64,000 bases of DNA. Source: Rippkaea orientalis PCC 8801. Its GTDB lineage: Bacteria; Cyanobacteriota; Cyanobacteriia; Cyanobacteriales; Microcystaceae. The first letter of the stretch is position 1. Every line of letters begins with the position of its first letter. Shown one piece after another: positions 1 to 9,068 of this stretch. The translations under genes and the position numbers were made by a program. Below the pieces are notes generated by a model. The model did not search any database. It was not told the origin of the DNA and saw nothing but the letters and a program-made list of their open reading frames with translations. The stretch is taken from NCBI RefSeq assembly GCF_000021805.1, contig NC_011726.1, forward strand, positions 124,001 to 188,000, read 5' to 3'.

Positions 1-201
1 CTAAGCAATAAGGATTAAAGTAATCTCCAATAGCCTTTTATGTTCTTTTTTTGAGTGTGTCCTATTGTTTCATGTTGGGCTTGAAAAATCTCCGATCCTT
101 CATCATACATCCATTTTATCTTGTTGGGGTAGTCAAGAGAAGTTCCCTTTTGAGCAGGGATAGCGATCGCTTTCTCTTCGTCCCCATTCCTAAACCTTCT
201 A

Positions 202-236
202 TTAGTTTTTAAAAACTAAATTTGATTTTTAAAAAC
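202..236. repeat. Paired GTTTTTAAAAAC-type palindromes, copy 1
   Basis: The 18-bp perfect palindrome TTAGTTTTTAAAAACTAA lies at 202-219. A second core, ATTTTTAAAAAC, starts at 225, exactly 20 bp after the matching position of the first (205). The same arrangement with similar flanks recurs at 1099-1130. The function is unknown. The two-helical-turn spacing would suit a dimeric DNA-binding protein, but that is inference. Confidence 0.6.
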
Positions 237-259
237 TTACTCAATGTCTTACTGTTGTA

Positions 260-474
260 GCGATCGCCTTTTATCAGACAAGGGAAAACACCTTATATTC
301 TGTCACATCATTTACTACAAAAGTAATCAAACTAAAAGTTGAGGTGACTTTTCTTTGGAGGGTTGATCCCAAAAGAGAAGATAATCTAAGCGATCGCCTT
401 TAAATAAGACAAGAGAAAACACCTTATATTCTGTCACATCATTTACTACAAAAGTAATCAAACTAAAAGTTGAG
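260..474. repeat. Direct repeat of about 83 bp, two copies
   Basis: Copy 1 (260-342) and copy 2 (390-474) share GCGATCGCCTTT, then a nearly identical tail containing CACCTTATATTCTGTCAC and ending in AAACTAAAAGTTGAG. Differences are confined to a few bases near the left end. About 47 bp separates the copies. The second copy lies directly upstream of the small membrane protein gene at 532 and may carry its promoter; neither copy codes for a recognisable product. Confidence 0.85.
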
Positions 475-531
475 TCTGTTAAGCATTGAGATTCTTTGTA
501 TAATAAAGCTAGAAGTAAGGAGACCAAATTT

Positions 532-738
532 ATGACAGAACGAGAGCAGTTACTTGAAATTAAGGAACTCATTACTGAATCTAATCAGAGATTAGAGCAT
601 TTAGAACAAGAAATGCAACGAACCAATGATCGCGGAGAAATCTATCAAAAATCCTCTCAACAAGTCGTTAATTTAGCTTTTAGCTTGATTTTGGCAGCAA
701 CCGCAGCTATTGTCATCCCTGCAATTTTTGGCAGATAG
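532..738 (+). CDS. Small coiled-coil protein with C-terminal membrane anchor
   Basis: 68 aa from the ATG at 532. This start is preferred over one at 496 because AAGGAG lies about 11 bases upstream. The first 45 residues are highly charged with heptad-like spacing (EQLLEIKELI, RLEHLEQEMQ), which suggests a short coiled coil. Residues about 46-65 form one hydrophobic helix (VVNLAFSLILAATAAIVIPA), so the protein is probably tail-anchored with its coil in the cytoplasm. Its layout resembles the duplicated pair at 27892 and 28363, although the sequences are not obviously homologous. No enzymatic motif is seen and the function is unknown. Confidence 0.6.
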   Translation: MTEREQLLEIKELITESNQRLEHLEQEMQRTNDRGEIYQKSSQQVVNLAFSLILAATAAIVIPAIFGR

Positions 739-793
739 TTGTTATTTATAGGGACTAGATTCTGTCATAGCGATCAAAAATAGAATTAAGCAT

Positions 794-1024
794 CTACGGA
801 CTTCTGACTTCAGTTTGACCCATTTGTACACTAACACTATCTAAACGATTATCCCCTGCACGATAGGATAAAATTTCTACACCAATGGGTTCATCCGTTG
901 TTGCATCTTTAATTAAAATCACACCATTATCTAATTCTGTACAAATTTGATTTTTTCGAGGTGTTTGCCAAAAAACTGTTAAAAGTTTCGTTTCTGGTTC
1001 ATAATAAACTTTTATTTGTGCCAT
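794..1024 (-). CDS. DUF2283-like protein
   Basis: 76 aa. The opening IKVYYEPETKLLTVFW, followed by DNGVILIKDATTDEPIGVEIL, matches the small beta-rich DUF2283 pattern (a YY.E...L.V strand, then a G..IL strand). These proteins are often encoded near toxin-antitoxin or mobile genes and their function is unknown. AAAGGA lies just before the ATG. The last codons (QTEVRSP) are written by GAAGTCAGAAGTC, the same string that borders the hairpin repeat at 4822 and 33241, so the 3' end may have been remodelled by a repeat insertion. Confidence 0.65.
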   Translation of the reverse strand: MAQIKVYYEPETKLLTVFWQTPRKNQICTELDNGVILIKDATTDEPIGVEILSYRAGDNRLDSVSVQMGQTEVRSP

Positions 1025-1098
1025 TTATCCTTTGGGGGTAGCCATAAAACTCAACTGCGATCGCACTCTAACTATTCCTATCCTCAAACCTTGTATTG

Positions 1099-1130
1099 GT
1101 TTTTAAAAACTAGCTTAAGTTTTTAAAAAC
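1099..1130. repeat. Paired GTTTTTAAAAAC palindromes, copy 2
   Basis: Two perfect GTTTTTAAAAAC palindromes lie at 1099-1110 and 1119-1130, again 20 bp apart start to start. Flanks resemble copy 1 at 202-236: TCCTcAAACCTT-like sequence on the left and ACTTnnTGACTG-like sequence on the right, followed by a GCGATC site. It is therefore a diverged second copy of one dispersed element. It sits upstream of the DUF2283-like gene on the minus strand. Confidence 0.65.
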
Positions 1131-1213
1131 TTTTTGACTGTTTTAGAAATCAAAACAGAGTCAGTAGCGATCACTACTCACCTGTCTAACTGCACCATCA
1201 ACCATTTGAGAAA

Positions 1214-2572
1214 TTAAACTTTGGTAGCTCGATTGGCACTTTGTTCGACTTCGCGCACTTTTTTGCCTCTCCAAAGTAAGCGAATAGGAGTCCCTGGAAA
1301 CCCTAATTGTTTGCGGAATTGACTTTCAATATAACGGCGATAATTTTCATTAAATCGCTTGGGATCATTGACAAATAAAGCAATAGTAGGAGGTTGAGTT
1401 GATACTTGGGTTCCGTAATAAATTTTACCCTGTTTTCCCTGTCTGGTTGTTGGGGGAGAATGCCAAGTGACTGCTTCTTGTAGGACTTCATTAATAACGG
1501 CTGTGGTGACACGACGACGATGTTCTTCAGTCGAACTGTTAACCAATTCGAGAATTTTATTAACCCGTTGACCCGTCATGGCACTCACAAAAATAATCGG
1601 AGCCCATTCCATAAAATAAAGACGGGAAAAAATGTTAGTTTTGTACTCATAAATCGTATAGGAATCTTTATCAACAGCATCCCATTTATTGATCACCAAA
1701 ACAACCGATCGCCCTTCTTCAATAATTCTATCTGCTAATTTAAGATCTTGATCCGTAACCCCATCGATAGCATCAATAACAAATAAGACGACATCGCAAC
1801 GACGAATCGCTTTAAAAGCGCGGTTAATACTAAAAAATTCTGCTCCATATTCAACATTTTTCTTACGACGAATCCCTGCGGTATCGATTAACCGATAGGT
1901 TTGTTCATTATGTTGAATAACCGTATCGATTGCATCCCTAGTGGTTCCCGAAATTGGACTAACAATGGCTCGATTTTCTCCTAATAACGCATTCAATAAA
2001 CTGGATTTACCCACGTTAGGACGGCCAATAATCGCCACTTTTATTTCATCAGATTGGGTAATCTCTTCTGGAGGAGGAAGATAGGTAATTAAATCATCTA
2101 GTAGTTCTCCTGTTCCATTCCCATGAATCCCCGAAATAGGGTAAGGATTTCCTAATCCCAATTCCCAAAATTGTGTTGCTTGAATCAGTCCTAATTCGGG
2201 AGATTCACACTTATTCACTGCTAACAAAACTGGGACAGGTTGTTGTCGTAACCAGTCAGCAATTTCGAGATCTCCTGTGGTGGGTCCGGTTTGTCCATCG
2301 ACGACGAAAATAGCGGCACTTGCTTCATTTAAGGCCGCGAGGGACTGTTCTCGAATTAAGGGCAAAAATTCGGTATCATCATCAAAGACCAATCCTCCGG
2401 TATCAACGATTTGGAAGTCTCGATCTTGCCAAAAACCGGGACGATAAGTGCGATCGCGGGTAATTCCTGGTTCATCATGGACGATAGCGTGTTGATCCCC
2501 CGCTAATCGATTTGCGAGGGTGGATTTACCCACATTCGGTCGTCCAATAATTGCAACAATAGGCAGTGGCAT
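1214..2572 (-). CDS. der: Ribosome biogenesis GTPase Der (EngA)
   Basis: 452 aa, normal length for Der, an essential GTPase needed for 50S ribosomal subunit maturation. Two tandem G domains are visible. The first has GRPNVGKS at 10-17, DTGG at 57-60 and NKCE at 120-123. The second has GRPNVGKS at 183-190, DTAG at 230-233 and NKWD at 295-298. The remaining 110 or so residues form the C-terminal KH-like RNA-binding domain. It stands alone, with about 170 bp to the Uma2 gene upstream. The ATG opens [10 protein letters not shown] directly before the first P-loop, as in other Der proteins, which fixes the start. Confidence 0.97.
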   Translation of the reverse strand: MPLPIVAIIGRPNVGKSTLANRLAGDQHAIVHDEPGITRDRTYRPGFWQDRDFQIVDTGGLVFDDDTEFLPLIREQSLAALNEASAAIFVVDGQTGPTTGDLEIADWLRQQPVPVLLAVNKCESPELGLIQATQFWELGLGNPYPISGIHGNGTGELLDDLITYLPPPEEITQSDEIKVAIIGRPNVGKSSLLNALLGENRAIVSPISGTTRDAIDTVIQHNEQTYRLIDTAGIRRKKNVEYGAEFFSINRAFKAIRRCDVVLFVIDAIDGVTDQDLKLADRIIEEGRSVVLVINKWDAVDKDSYTIYEYKTNIFSRLYFMEWAPIIFVSAMTGQRVNKILELVNSSTEEHRRRVTTAVINEVLQEAVTWHSPPTTRQGKQGKIYYGTQVSTQPPTIALFVNDPKRFNENYRRYIESQFRKQLGFPGTPIRLLWRGKKVREVEQSANRATKV

Positions 2573-2742
2573 AATTTTCTCTAATAATCAATATACAAGA
2601 GCATCCGCAAGTACTGAAAATTGATGGCTCTTTATTTAATGCTACTAAATCTTATCCTCAACTAGACCATTTCATTGTTAAAATTAAATATTGCTGTAGA
2701 GCAGTGTAGTGATTAAGTCGCTTGAATCAATCTTAATATCAT

Positions 2743-3354
2743 CTAATTCGTGATTTTTTGTCTAAATTCCTTCATAGCTAACCGAGGGTTGGGATGATTA
2801 ATAAATTGACAGAACAAGTTAAAATCAAGATTAGGCAAAAGTTGACTTTTTTCTTGTAAGAAGTATTGAGCATTGTCGAGATAATAAATCTCTAACTGCT
2901 GATTTTGCCATAACCAAACTTCTAGCACACCTAAACGACGATACACTTCTAAAAGTTTAATGCTTCCACTGGTAATAATTACTTCAATAACCAGATCAGG
3001 TAATTCTTTTTCTGTATACAGACAATAACATTCATCTGGTTCTTTTCCTGCTTCTCCTTCTTTGACACGAAAAGTTGTCGAACCGAGTCCCCAAAAATCA
3101 ATTTCAGCTTGTTCTAAATAGACTTCAAGCATTCTAGCAATACTTTTTTTACTAATTTCATGACGACGACTGGGAGACATAATCTCTAAGATTCCTTCTA
3201 AATAGGTAGTTCGATAGGTAGAAATATCTCCAAATACTTGAAGGAATTGCTCATATTGTTCCCAACTAATTCCCGTTAGAATTAATCGCTGTTCGCTATC
3301 CTCTAGGGAGGTTTGCCAGTTAGCTAATGCGGGTAAAGAAATTAAGGACATCAT
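2743..3354 (-). CDS. Uma2 family protein (putative restriction endonuclease fold)
   Basis: 203 aa. It fits the cyanobacterial Uma2 (DUF820) family, which has a PD-(D/E)XK nuclease-like fold: W.QYEQFL near the N terminus, YLEGILEIMSPSRRHE around residue 52, PDLVIEVI with the expected E, and YRRLGVLEVWLW. In this family the D and E of the PDLVIEV strand are the presumed metal ligands, and both are present. Such genes occur in dozens of copies per cyanobacterial genome and their role is unproven. A second intact member lies at 40595 and a remnant at 36933. Confidence 0.85.
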   Translation of the reverse strand: MMSLISLPALANWQTSLEDSEQRLILTGISWEQYEQFLQVFGDISTYRTTYLEGILEIMSPSRRHEISKKSIARMLEVYLEQAEIDFWGLGSTTFRVKEGEAGKEPDECYCLYTEKELPDLVIEVIITSGSIKLLEVYRRLGVLEVWLWQNQQLEIYYLDNAQYFLQEKSQLLPNLDFNLFCQFINHPNPRLAMKEFRQKITN

Positions 3355-3392
3355 TAAATTAACCTAAGTTAACGGTTCAGATTTGAATGATT

Positions 3393-4232
3393 TTATAATA
3401 GGCGACGAATTTGTTGTTGATAAGCTTGTTTATCCAGTCCATCTCCTTGGTAAGCTTGCTGAGAATTAAGGTTTTTGGCTAATATACTAACCCGATCAGA
3501 AGCTGCGGGGTGGGTGCTTAAAAAAGCGGGTGTTGATCCCCCTTGTTGGACTAATTTTTTCATAAAATTAACCATCCCAATTGGCGCGTATCCAGCCCGT
3601 TGGAGATTTTTTAATCCCAATTGATCCGCTTCTAATTCCGCTTCTCGACTATGGGGAAGATTAACCCCTAATTGGACTCCCAGTTGTACGATATTATTTT
3701 CACTTAATCCAGCCGCTGACATTAACCCTTGGGAAAGAGCAACATCTCGCATTTGATTGATAGAATGACGAGCCGTAATATGGGCAATTTCATGGGCAAT
3801 AACACTCGCTAATTCGGCTTCATTTTCGGACGCTGCAATCAAGCCTGTATTAAGATAAACAAATCCTCCCATAGTGGCAAAAGCATTAATCGAACTATCA
3901 TCAACAATTTGGAAAGTATAGGGAAGATTAGGGCGTTGACTAACCCGCGCTAACCGTTTTCCAATAACTTCTATTTTTTGTCTTAATTCTCGATTACGGT
4001 AAGGACGAAATTGTCCACTTTGCATTAATTCTTGATTGATCTGTTGCCCGTATTTAACTTCTTGGCGATCCGATAAATTAGATAATTGAATAACCTGAAC
4101 CCCTTGGAACAATAAATCAAGCAAAGACTGACCATAACTCGGTTGAATATTTGTTACAATAATCAGGCTGGTCATCAGCACAGACAACCCATAATAAAAC
4201 CAGCGACGACGAGAGGTTAACAAAGATTTCAT
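3393..4232 (-). CDS. M48 family zinc metalloprotease, secreted or membrane-anchored
   Basis: 279 aa from the ATG at 4232; an upstream in-frame ATG at 4271 would put 13 residues in front of the signal sequence, so 4232 is preferred. A basic start (KSLLTSRRRW) followed by a hydrophobic stretch is a signal peptide or anchor. The zinc motif HEIAH falls at about residues 147-151, with the third ligand in the downstream EAELEADQLG segment, as in BepA/LoiP-type M48 proteases that degrade misassembled envelope proteins. The sequence ends after a conserved STHPAASDRV segment. It is monocistronic by spacing. A larger M48 relative with an N-terminal extension is encoded at 60861. Confidence 0.9.
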   Translation of the reverse strand: MKSLLTSRRRWFYYGLSVLMTSLIIVTNIQPSYGQSLLDLLFQGVQVIQLSNLSDRQEVKYGQQINQELMQSGQFRPYRNRELRQKIEVIGKRLARVSQRPNLPYTFQIVDDSSINAFATMGGFVYLNTGLIAASENEAELASVIAHEIAHITARHSINQMRDVALSQGLMSAAGLSENNIVQLGVQLGVNLPHSREAELEADQLGLKNLQRAGYAPIGMVNFMKKLVQQGGSTPAFLSTHPAASDRVSILAKNLNSQQAYQGDGLDKQAYQQQIRRLL

Positions 4233-4437
4233 AATTATTGAACCGATTAAACGATTAAAATATATAGGCAAAATCTGCTATTTCTAGTTTATCGCGCCTC
4301 AGTAAGTTCCTAAAGTCTTGACTGTTACACCTAACCCATTGTCCACTATTAGGCTAATAGTAGCCATAATTTAAGGCATTTGCTGAAAGCACACCTTTGG
4401 TGAACGCTCTCAAGATCGCTGTTGTTACTAGACCCTT

Positions 4438-4848
4438 ATGACTGCTAATTTTCACGATAACTGGTTAATTTTTAAAGAATTTCGCTTTGAAGCTGCCCAT
4501 AGACTCCCCCATTACGACGGAAAATGTCATCGTTTGCATGGCCATAGTTGGGTGGGACGAATTTATGTCCAAGGCGATCGCTTGGTTAAAGATGGACCAA
4601 AACAAGGGATGATCATGGATTTCAGTGATATTCAGCGATATTTAGAACCCCTGTTAGAAAACTTTTTAGATCACTATTACCTCAACGAAACCATGGGACT
4701 CGAAAACCCAACCTGTGAAGCGGTTGCCCAGTGGATTTTTGAGAAACTCGAAAAAGCGGGACTTCAAGGGCTGCAAGCGGTAGAAATTCAGGAAACCTGC
4801 ACCTCTGGGGTACGATATAGTAGAAGTCAGAAGTCAGTAGGGGCTTAA
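4438..4848 (+). CDS. queD: 6-carboxytetrahydropterin synthase-like (QueD/PTPS) protein
   Basis: 136 aa. It is a member of the 6-pyruvoyl/6-carboxytetrahydropterin synthase family acting on 7,8-dihydroneopterin triphosphate, either in queuosine (QueD) or pterin synthesis. The zinc-binding histidines are seen in FEAAHRL (about residue 21) and in CHRLHGHSW (about 30-38), with the catalytic Cys in GKCHR. The final eight residues and the stop codon are written by a hairpin repeat (4822-4878), so the C terminus RSQKSVGA is not ancestral. The assignment between QueD and PTPS cannot be settled by eye. Confidence 0.85.
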   Translation: MTANFHDNWLIFKEFRFEAAHRLPHYDGKCHRLHGHSWVGRIYVQGDRLVKDGPKQGMIMDFSDIQRYLEPLLENFLDHYYLNETMGLENPTCEAVAQWIFEKLEKAGLQGLQAVEIQETCTSGVRYSRSQKSVGA

Positions 4849-4878
4849 TAATATTAAGCCCTTACAGAAGTCAGAAGT
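4822..4878. repeat. Hairpin repeat overlapping the queD stop codon
   Basis: The core GTAGGGGCTTAATAATATT is followed by its near-perfect inverse AAGCCCTTAC, and both sides carry AGAAGTCAGAAGT. The reverse complement at 33241-33287 is nearly identical over about 48 bp, and a shorter relative lies at 11511-11537. The queD stop codon TAA (4846-4848) lies inside the left arm. The element looks like a small non-autonomous palindromic repeat; it may also act as a terminator. Confidence 0.8.
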
Positions 4879-4983
4879 AAAATTCACGCCAAAATTAATA
4901 GACATGGCTCAAACTTGCTCTTTTGTCTACAATATAGACTTCTGAATTTATCCTTGAAGCTCCCTTAGAGTCTGGCATCAAGC

Positions 4984-6357
4984 ATGGAAATTCTTTGTAC
5001 ACGGCCTGGATGTTCTCACCCCAAAAATTCCTTCTCGGATATTGATGATCCCAAGATTCTGAAAACTATCCAACAAAAATACTGTACAACCTGCGGAATG
5101 CCCTTGATTTTGGGCGGACGCTACCTCCCAGTGAGATTATTGGGACAAGGAGGATTTGGGGCTGCTTTTCTGGCGCGCGATCGCTATACTCCCACCATGC
5201 GCTTCTGTGTGGTTAAACAATTTCAACCCTCCGGCCATTTGACTCAAGCTGCTTTAGATATTGCTCAGGGGTTATTTGAACGAGAAGCGGTTGTTTTGGA
5301 GCAATTAGGACAAAAACATCAACAAATTCCCGATTTATTTGCTTTTTTCCCGTTAATTGTTCCCAGTCCCTCCGGGGGTCAAGAAACCCAATTTTTCTAT
5401 CTCGTTCAGGAATTTATTGACGGACAAGACTTAGAAGCTGAATTAGCCACAAAAGGTCAATTTTCGGAAGCAGAAGTGACAGAAGTGATGGAGGAAATCC
5501 TTAAAGTTCTCCAATATGTCCATGAAAACGGCTCAATTCACCGCGATATTAAGCCTTCTAACATCATGCGAGACAAGGGGGGTATTTTATACTTACTTGA
5601 TTTCGGGGCAGTCAAACAAGTAGCGGTCGGGGCAGGAAATGCGCCCAAGGGGTCTACCGGGATCTTTACTCAAGGTTTTGCACCACCTGAACAGATGCAA
5701 GGTCAAAAAGTGTATCCTGCAACGGATTTGTACGCCCTAGCGGTGACTTGCTTGAATTTACTCACAGGAAAACCCCCAGATCAATTGTTTGATTCCTATC
5801 ACAATACTTGGAATTGGAAAGCCTACGCCCCCCAAGTGAGCGATCGCCTAGCCGCTATTTTTGATCGCCTCCTACTTCCCACCCCTAGCGAGCGTTTCAC
5901 CAGTGCGGCCGAAGTCCTCCAAGCGTTCAACCCTCCCCCAACCCCTAATACAGCCATTCAACCTCCCCCCCTCACCCCCTCACCCCGTCCCCCCCTCGCC
6001 CCTCGCCCTCGTTTTTCTAGCGTGGAATTGCTCAAAAATGCTGGTTTTACGGGCTTTGAAGCAGTTTTATTGATTATTGCTTTAAAAAGCTTGATTCCTA
6101 GCCCTGGCATCATCGTCGCTGTGGCTTGTATCACCATCGGTGGACTCATTTTTGTTCAGTATCGACGGATTTTAGAAGGCAAAGATCTGCCAATTATTGC
6201 AGGTCTTAGCCTATTTTTAATGTTTCTTGTCCCTATTATACGAGGGGGTTTGGCGTTTCCGATAGTGGCTATGATGGCTATCCTGGCGGGGTCAGGAGCG
6301 ATCGCGGTTACGGCCTTATTTCGCTTAATTTACCAGCTTCTTTCTCGCTTATTATAA
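4984..6357 (+). CDS. Membrane-anchored Ser/Thr protein kinase with N-terminal Cys cluster
   Basis: 457 aa. The N terminus carries a zinc-ribbon-like cluster (C5, C10, C34, C37) typical of one class of cyanobacterial PKN2-type kinases. The kinase domain spans about 46-316: glycine loop LGQGGFGAAF at 53-62, ATP-binding lysine in VVKQF (K78), HRDIKPSN with catalytic Asp at 188, DFG at 206-208, and APPEQ in the P+1 region. A Pro-rich linker (about 318-343) leads to three or four hydrophobic segments at the C terminus. All catalytic residues are present, so it should be active. Its substrate and signal are unknown. It stands alone between queD and lysA. Confidence 0.93.
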   Translation: MEILCTRPGCSHPKNSFSDIDDPKILKTIQQKYCTTCGMPLILGGRYLPVRLLGQGGFGAAFLARDRYTPTMRFCVVKQFQPSGHLTQAALDIAQGLFEREAVVLEQLGQKHQQIPDLFAFFPLIVPSPSGGQETQFFYLVQEFIDGQDLEAELATKGQFSEAEVTEVMEEILKVLQYVHENGSIHRDIKPSNIMRDKGGILYLLDFGAVKQVAVGAGNAPKGSTGIFTQGFAPPEQMQGQKVYPATDLYALAVTCLNLLTGKPPDQLFDSYHNTWNWKAYAPQVSDRLAAIFDRLLLPTPSERFTSAAEVLQAFNPPPTPNTAIQPPPLTPSPRPPLAPRPRFSSVELLKNAGFTGFEAVLLIIALKSLIPSPGIIVAVACITIGGLIFVQYRRILEGKDLPIIAGLSLFLMFLVPIIRGGLAFPIVAMMAILAGSGAIAVTALFRLIYQLLSRLL

Positions 6358-6559
6358 CGTTTAGCTGTTTAAAAGTAAAAATAATTAAACGCAAATTTTC
6401 GGTAAAGAGCTTAGGGATTCGATGTAGACTAGAGTAGGGAGTGTATCGTCAATAAGATCATCAACCTCTGGGGGTTTCGTATGAGGTGACGTTTTGCCAT
6501 TCCTTCCCAGGTCTTTGTAAGACCACAAGTTTCATACTATCATCGATTAGCCATCAACT

Positions 6560-7984
6560 ATGTTATCGACAGAGCCAAGGACAAGCCATTCTGGACAAGA
6601 CTACTTAGACACCAACCCTCTAGAACAAGTTCAGCGATCGCCCAATCAATCTTTATTACCCCTAACCGCTACTGTTAACAAACAAGATCGCCTAGAAATT
6701 GGCGGTTGCGATCTTCAGACCCTAGTTAAGCAGTTTGGTTCCCCTCTCTACGTCCTTGATGAAGCAACCCTGCGAACAGCCTGTCGTCAGTATAGAGAGG
6801 CCTTTAACACCTACTATCAAGGAACCTCCCAAGTCATTTACGCCTCAAAAGCCTGGAGTTGCTTAGCGATCGTCAGTATTGTCGCCAGTGAAGGATTAGG
6901 GTTTGATGTGGTTTCTGGGGGAGAACTCCATACCACCATCAAAGCGTTAGAAGCCATGGGATGGTCAACGGAACAAATCGCGCAACAAATTTACTTTCAC
7001 GGCAATAACAAGTCACACCAAGAGTTAATCTTCGCCATTGAGATTGGCTGTACGATTATCGTTGATAATTGGTTAGAACTAGAAACCTTAGTTAAATTAG
7101 GCAATCAAACGGGAACCCTAAGCATTCCCATTTTACTCCGCTTAACCCCCGGGATAGAATGTCATACCCACGAATACATTCGCACTGGACATCTAGACAG
7201 TAAATTCGGCTTTGATCCCAATCAACTCGATGCTGTGTTTACTTATGTTAGCCAACAACCGACCTTAGACTGTCGCGGCTTACACGCCCATATTGGATCA
7301 CAAATTTTTGAGCGTCAACCCCATCAAGATTTAGGCTTAGTGATGGTGGAATGGCTCAAAAAAGCGCAAAATCACGGCTTAGTCCTACAAGAATTGAACA
7401 TTGGCGGCGGATTAGGCATCCGATATGTGGAATCCGATGATCCTCCAAGTATTGAACAATGGGTTAAAACCGTCAGTGAGTCGGTGATGAAAGCCTGTGA
7501 AATCCATCAATTACCCTTGCCTAAACTCATCGCTGAACCTGGACGGTCCCTCGTCGGACCGGCTTGCGTCACCGCTTATACCATTGGCAGTCGCAAAGAA
7601 ATTCCCCAACTGCGAACCTACATTGCCGTTGATGGCGGAATGTCCGATAATCCCCGTCCGATCACCTATCAATCCCGTTATCGGACTGTTGTAGCCAATC
7701 GAATGTCAGAACCCTGTACAGAAACTGTCACTATTGCCGGTAAACATTGCGAATCAGGGGATATTTTAATTAAGGATGCTCAGTTGCCTCAAACCCAACC
7801 AGGGGATATTCTGGTAGTGATGGCAACAGGAGCCTATAACCATAGTATGGCTTCTAACTATAATCGGTTGCCTCGTCCGGCTGCCGTATTAGTTCAGGAG
7901 GGAGAAGCGAATCTGATTGTGCAACGAGAAACCTATGAGGATCTCCTTCGTCAAGATCGGCTTCCTCAAAGGCTTCTGTCTTAA
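6560..7984 (+). CDS. lysA: Diaminopimelate decarboxylase
   Basis: 474 aa. This PLP enzyme makes L-lysine from meso-diaminopimelate, the last step of the lysine pathway. The PLP lysine is K97 in YASKAWS; the phosphate-binding GGGLGIRY and the AEPGRSLVG substrate motif are both present, as are the C-terminal GDIL and YNRLPRP segments. The first 40 or so residues are a divergent extension, so a later start is possible, but no better ATG is visible. A hairpin follows at 8046. cdaA starts 187 bp downstream in the same orientation. Confidence 0.95.
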   Translation: MLSTEPRTSHSGQDYLDTNPLEQVQRSPNQSLLPLTATVNKQDRLEIGGCDLQTLVKQFGSPLYVLDEATLRTACRQYREAFNTYYQGTSQVIYASKAWSCLAIVSIVASEGLGFDVVSGGELHTTIKALEAMGWSTEQIAQQIYFHGNNKSHQELIFAIEIGCTIIVDNWLELETLVKLGNQTGTLSIPILLRLTPGIECHTHEYIRTGHLDSKFGFDPNQLDAVFTYVSQQPTLDCRGLHAHIGSQIFERQPHQDLGLVMVEWLKKAQNHGLVLQELNIGGGLGIRYVESDDPPSIEQWVKTVSESVMKACEIHQLPLPKLIAEPGRSLVGPACVTAYTIGSRKEIPQLRTYIAVDGGMSDNPRPITYQSRYRTVVANRMSEPCTETVTIAGKHCESGDILIKDAQLPQTQPGDILVVMATGAYNHSMASNYNRLPRPAAVLVQEGEANLIVQRETYEDLLRQDRLPQRLLS

Positions 7985-8045
7985 TTAAAAGCCATTGGGA
8001 ATGAGGTTGGCTAGGGATTGGACTCGAACTCAACTATCGTTCCTA

Positions 8046-8068
8046 GGCTAAAATTAAGCGTTTTAGCC
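8046..8068 (+). terminator. Hairpin downstream of lysA
   Basis: GGCTAAAA (8046-8053), a 7-base loop and TTTTAGCC (8061-8068) form a perfect 8-bp stem. It lies about 60 bp after the lysA stop and about 100 bp before cdaA. No T-run follows, so it would be a weak or factor-dependent terminator, or an RNA-processing signal. Confidence 0.35.
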
Positions 8069-8171
8069 AATTTCAGGGATAAAAATGGACAAATTTCCGA
8101 TTTTCCTAGGGAATTAAACGTAATTTACTCTTGTTGTCGTCAATTGATCCTTAACCTTACCATCCTCCATC

Positions 8172-9068
8172 ATGTCGGGTGATACTCTGGGCCCTCGCTG
8201 GATACCCTCCGGGTTTGTCCACAATGGCATTGATATCGCATTGGTACTTTTGCTAACCTACTTAATTCTCCTAGCCATTGGAGAACGTCGTACCCTATGG
8301 ATGGTTCGAGGGCTCATTATTTTGATGTTGGCACAAGTCATCAGCCAACGGCTCCAACTTAGACTCCTCGAAGTGGTCTTAGATAAATTGGTACTCGGTG
8401 CTGCTGTGGCGATGGCGGTCATTTTCCAGGGAGAATTTCGACGGTTTCTGGAATTATTAGGCCGCGGACAAGTATTGCAATTGTTCAAACGACGGCGACC
8501 TACCGCTAAAGCCGATAGTGTGGTGGATGAAATTGTCGATGCCGTCAAGGAACTGTCCCAAAATCGCACAGGAGCCCTAATGGTCTTAGAAACCGTCGCT
8601 TCCGTCGATACCAGGGTATTTGTTAATCCAGGGGTTCCTTTAAACGGAGAAGTCTCCAAAGAACTCCTACAGACGATTTTTCAACCCAAAACCCTGCTCC
8701 ATGATGGAGCGATTTTTATCCGAGGATCTCGCATTATCTCGGCTGGAGTTATTTTACCTCTGTCTGAACGGACTGCCCATCGACAGCTAGGGACTCGACA
8801 TCGCGCTGCCATGGGGATAACCGAAAGGGTTGATAATTGTATATGTGTGGTAGTTTCTGAGGAAACTGGGTCAATTTCCTTGGCTCAAGGAGGAACCCTC
8901 AATCGTCCCCTAACTAGCAGTAAACTAAAAGAGCTACTTGAGGAAAAATTCTCTCTTCTGGCTGAGCGAGAGTCTACCACCCCCAGTTGGGGTCGCCTTA
9001 GCCGTAAAATTAACTCACAAGTACGAAACTTGCTTTTTTCATCGAAATCCCCAGATGATAAGAAATGA
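8172..9068 (+). CDS. cdaA: Diadenylate cyclase CdaA (c-di-AMP synthase)
   Basis: 298 aa. It makes the second messenger c-di-AMP from two ATP. Three N-terminal membrane helices (about 17-90) precede the DAC domain, which has [11 protein letters not shown] with DGA at 178-180 and GTRHRAAMG with RHR at 209-211, both catalytic signatures. A C-terminal tail of about 50 residues is basic. Its last bases overlap the uppS start (ATGA), so the two are probably translationally coupled. In cyanobacteria c-di-AMP is linked to osmotic and night-time physiology; that link is established for the messenger, not shown here. Confidence 0.95.
   Translation: MSGDTLGPRWIPSGFVHNGIDIALVLLLTYLILLAIGERRTLWMVRGLIILMLAQVISQRLQLRLLEVVLDKLVLGAAVAMAVIFQGEFRRFLELLGRGQVLQLFKRRRPTAKADSVVDEIVDAVKELSQNRTGALMVLETVASVDTRVFVNPGVPLNGEVSKELLQTIFQPKTLLHDGAIFIRGSRIISAGVILPLSERTAHRQLGTRHRAAMGITERVDNCICVVVSEETGSISLAQGGTLNRPLTSSKLKELLEEKFSLLAERESTTPSWGRLSRKINSQVRNLLFSSKSPDDKK

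Larger units (their letters stand above)
1..531. other. Leading non-coding stretch with repeats
   Basis: No convincing gene is visible here. On the minus strand an open frame runs from about 190 down to a TAA at 15-17, but it has no good start and I do not recognise its product; it may be a gene remnant. The stretch holds one copy of a paired AT-rich palindrome (202-236) and two copies of an approximately 83-bp direct repeat (260-342 and 390-474). The second repeat ends close to the promoter region of the small gene that starts at 532. Confidence 0.6.

Noticed and set aside
15-190. Minus-strand open stretch reading KIKWMYDEGSEIFQAQ
   Set aside because: No start codon with support and no known relative; reported only as part of the leading non-coding stretch.
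7995-8075. tRNA-like T-loop string (GACTCGAAC) on the minus strand after lysA
   Set aside because: No T-stem, acceptor stem or D-arm pairs around it; the only good stem is the 8-bp hairpin at 8046-8068.
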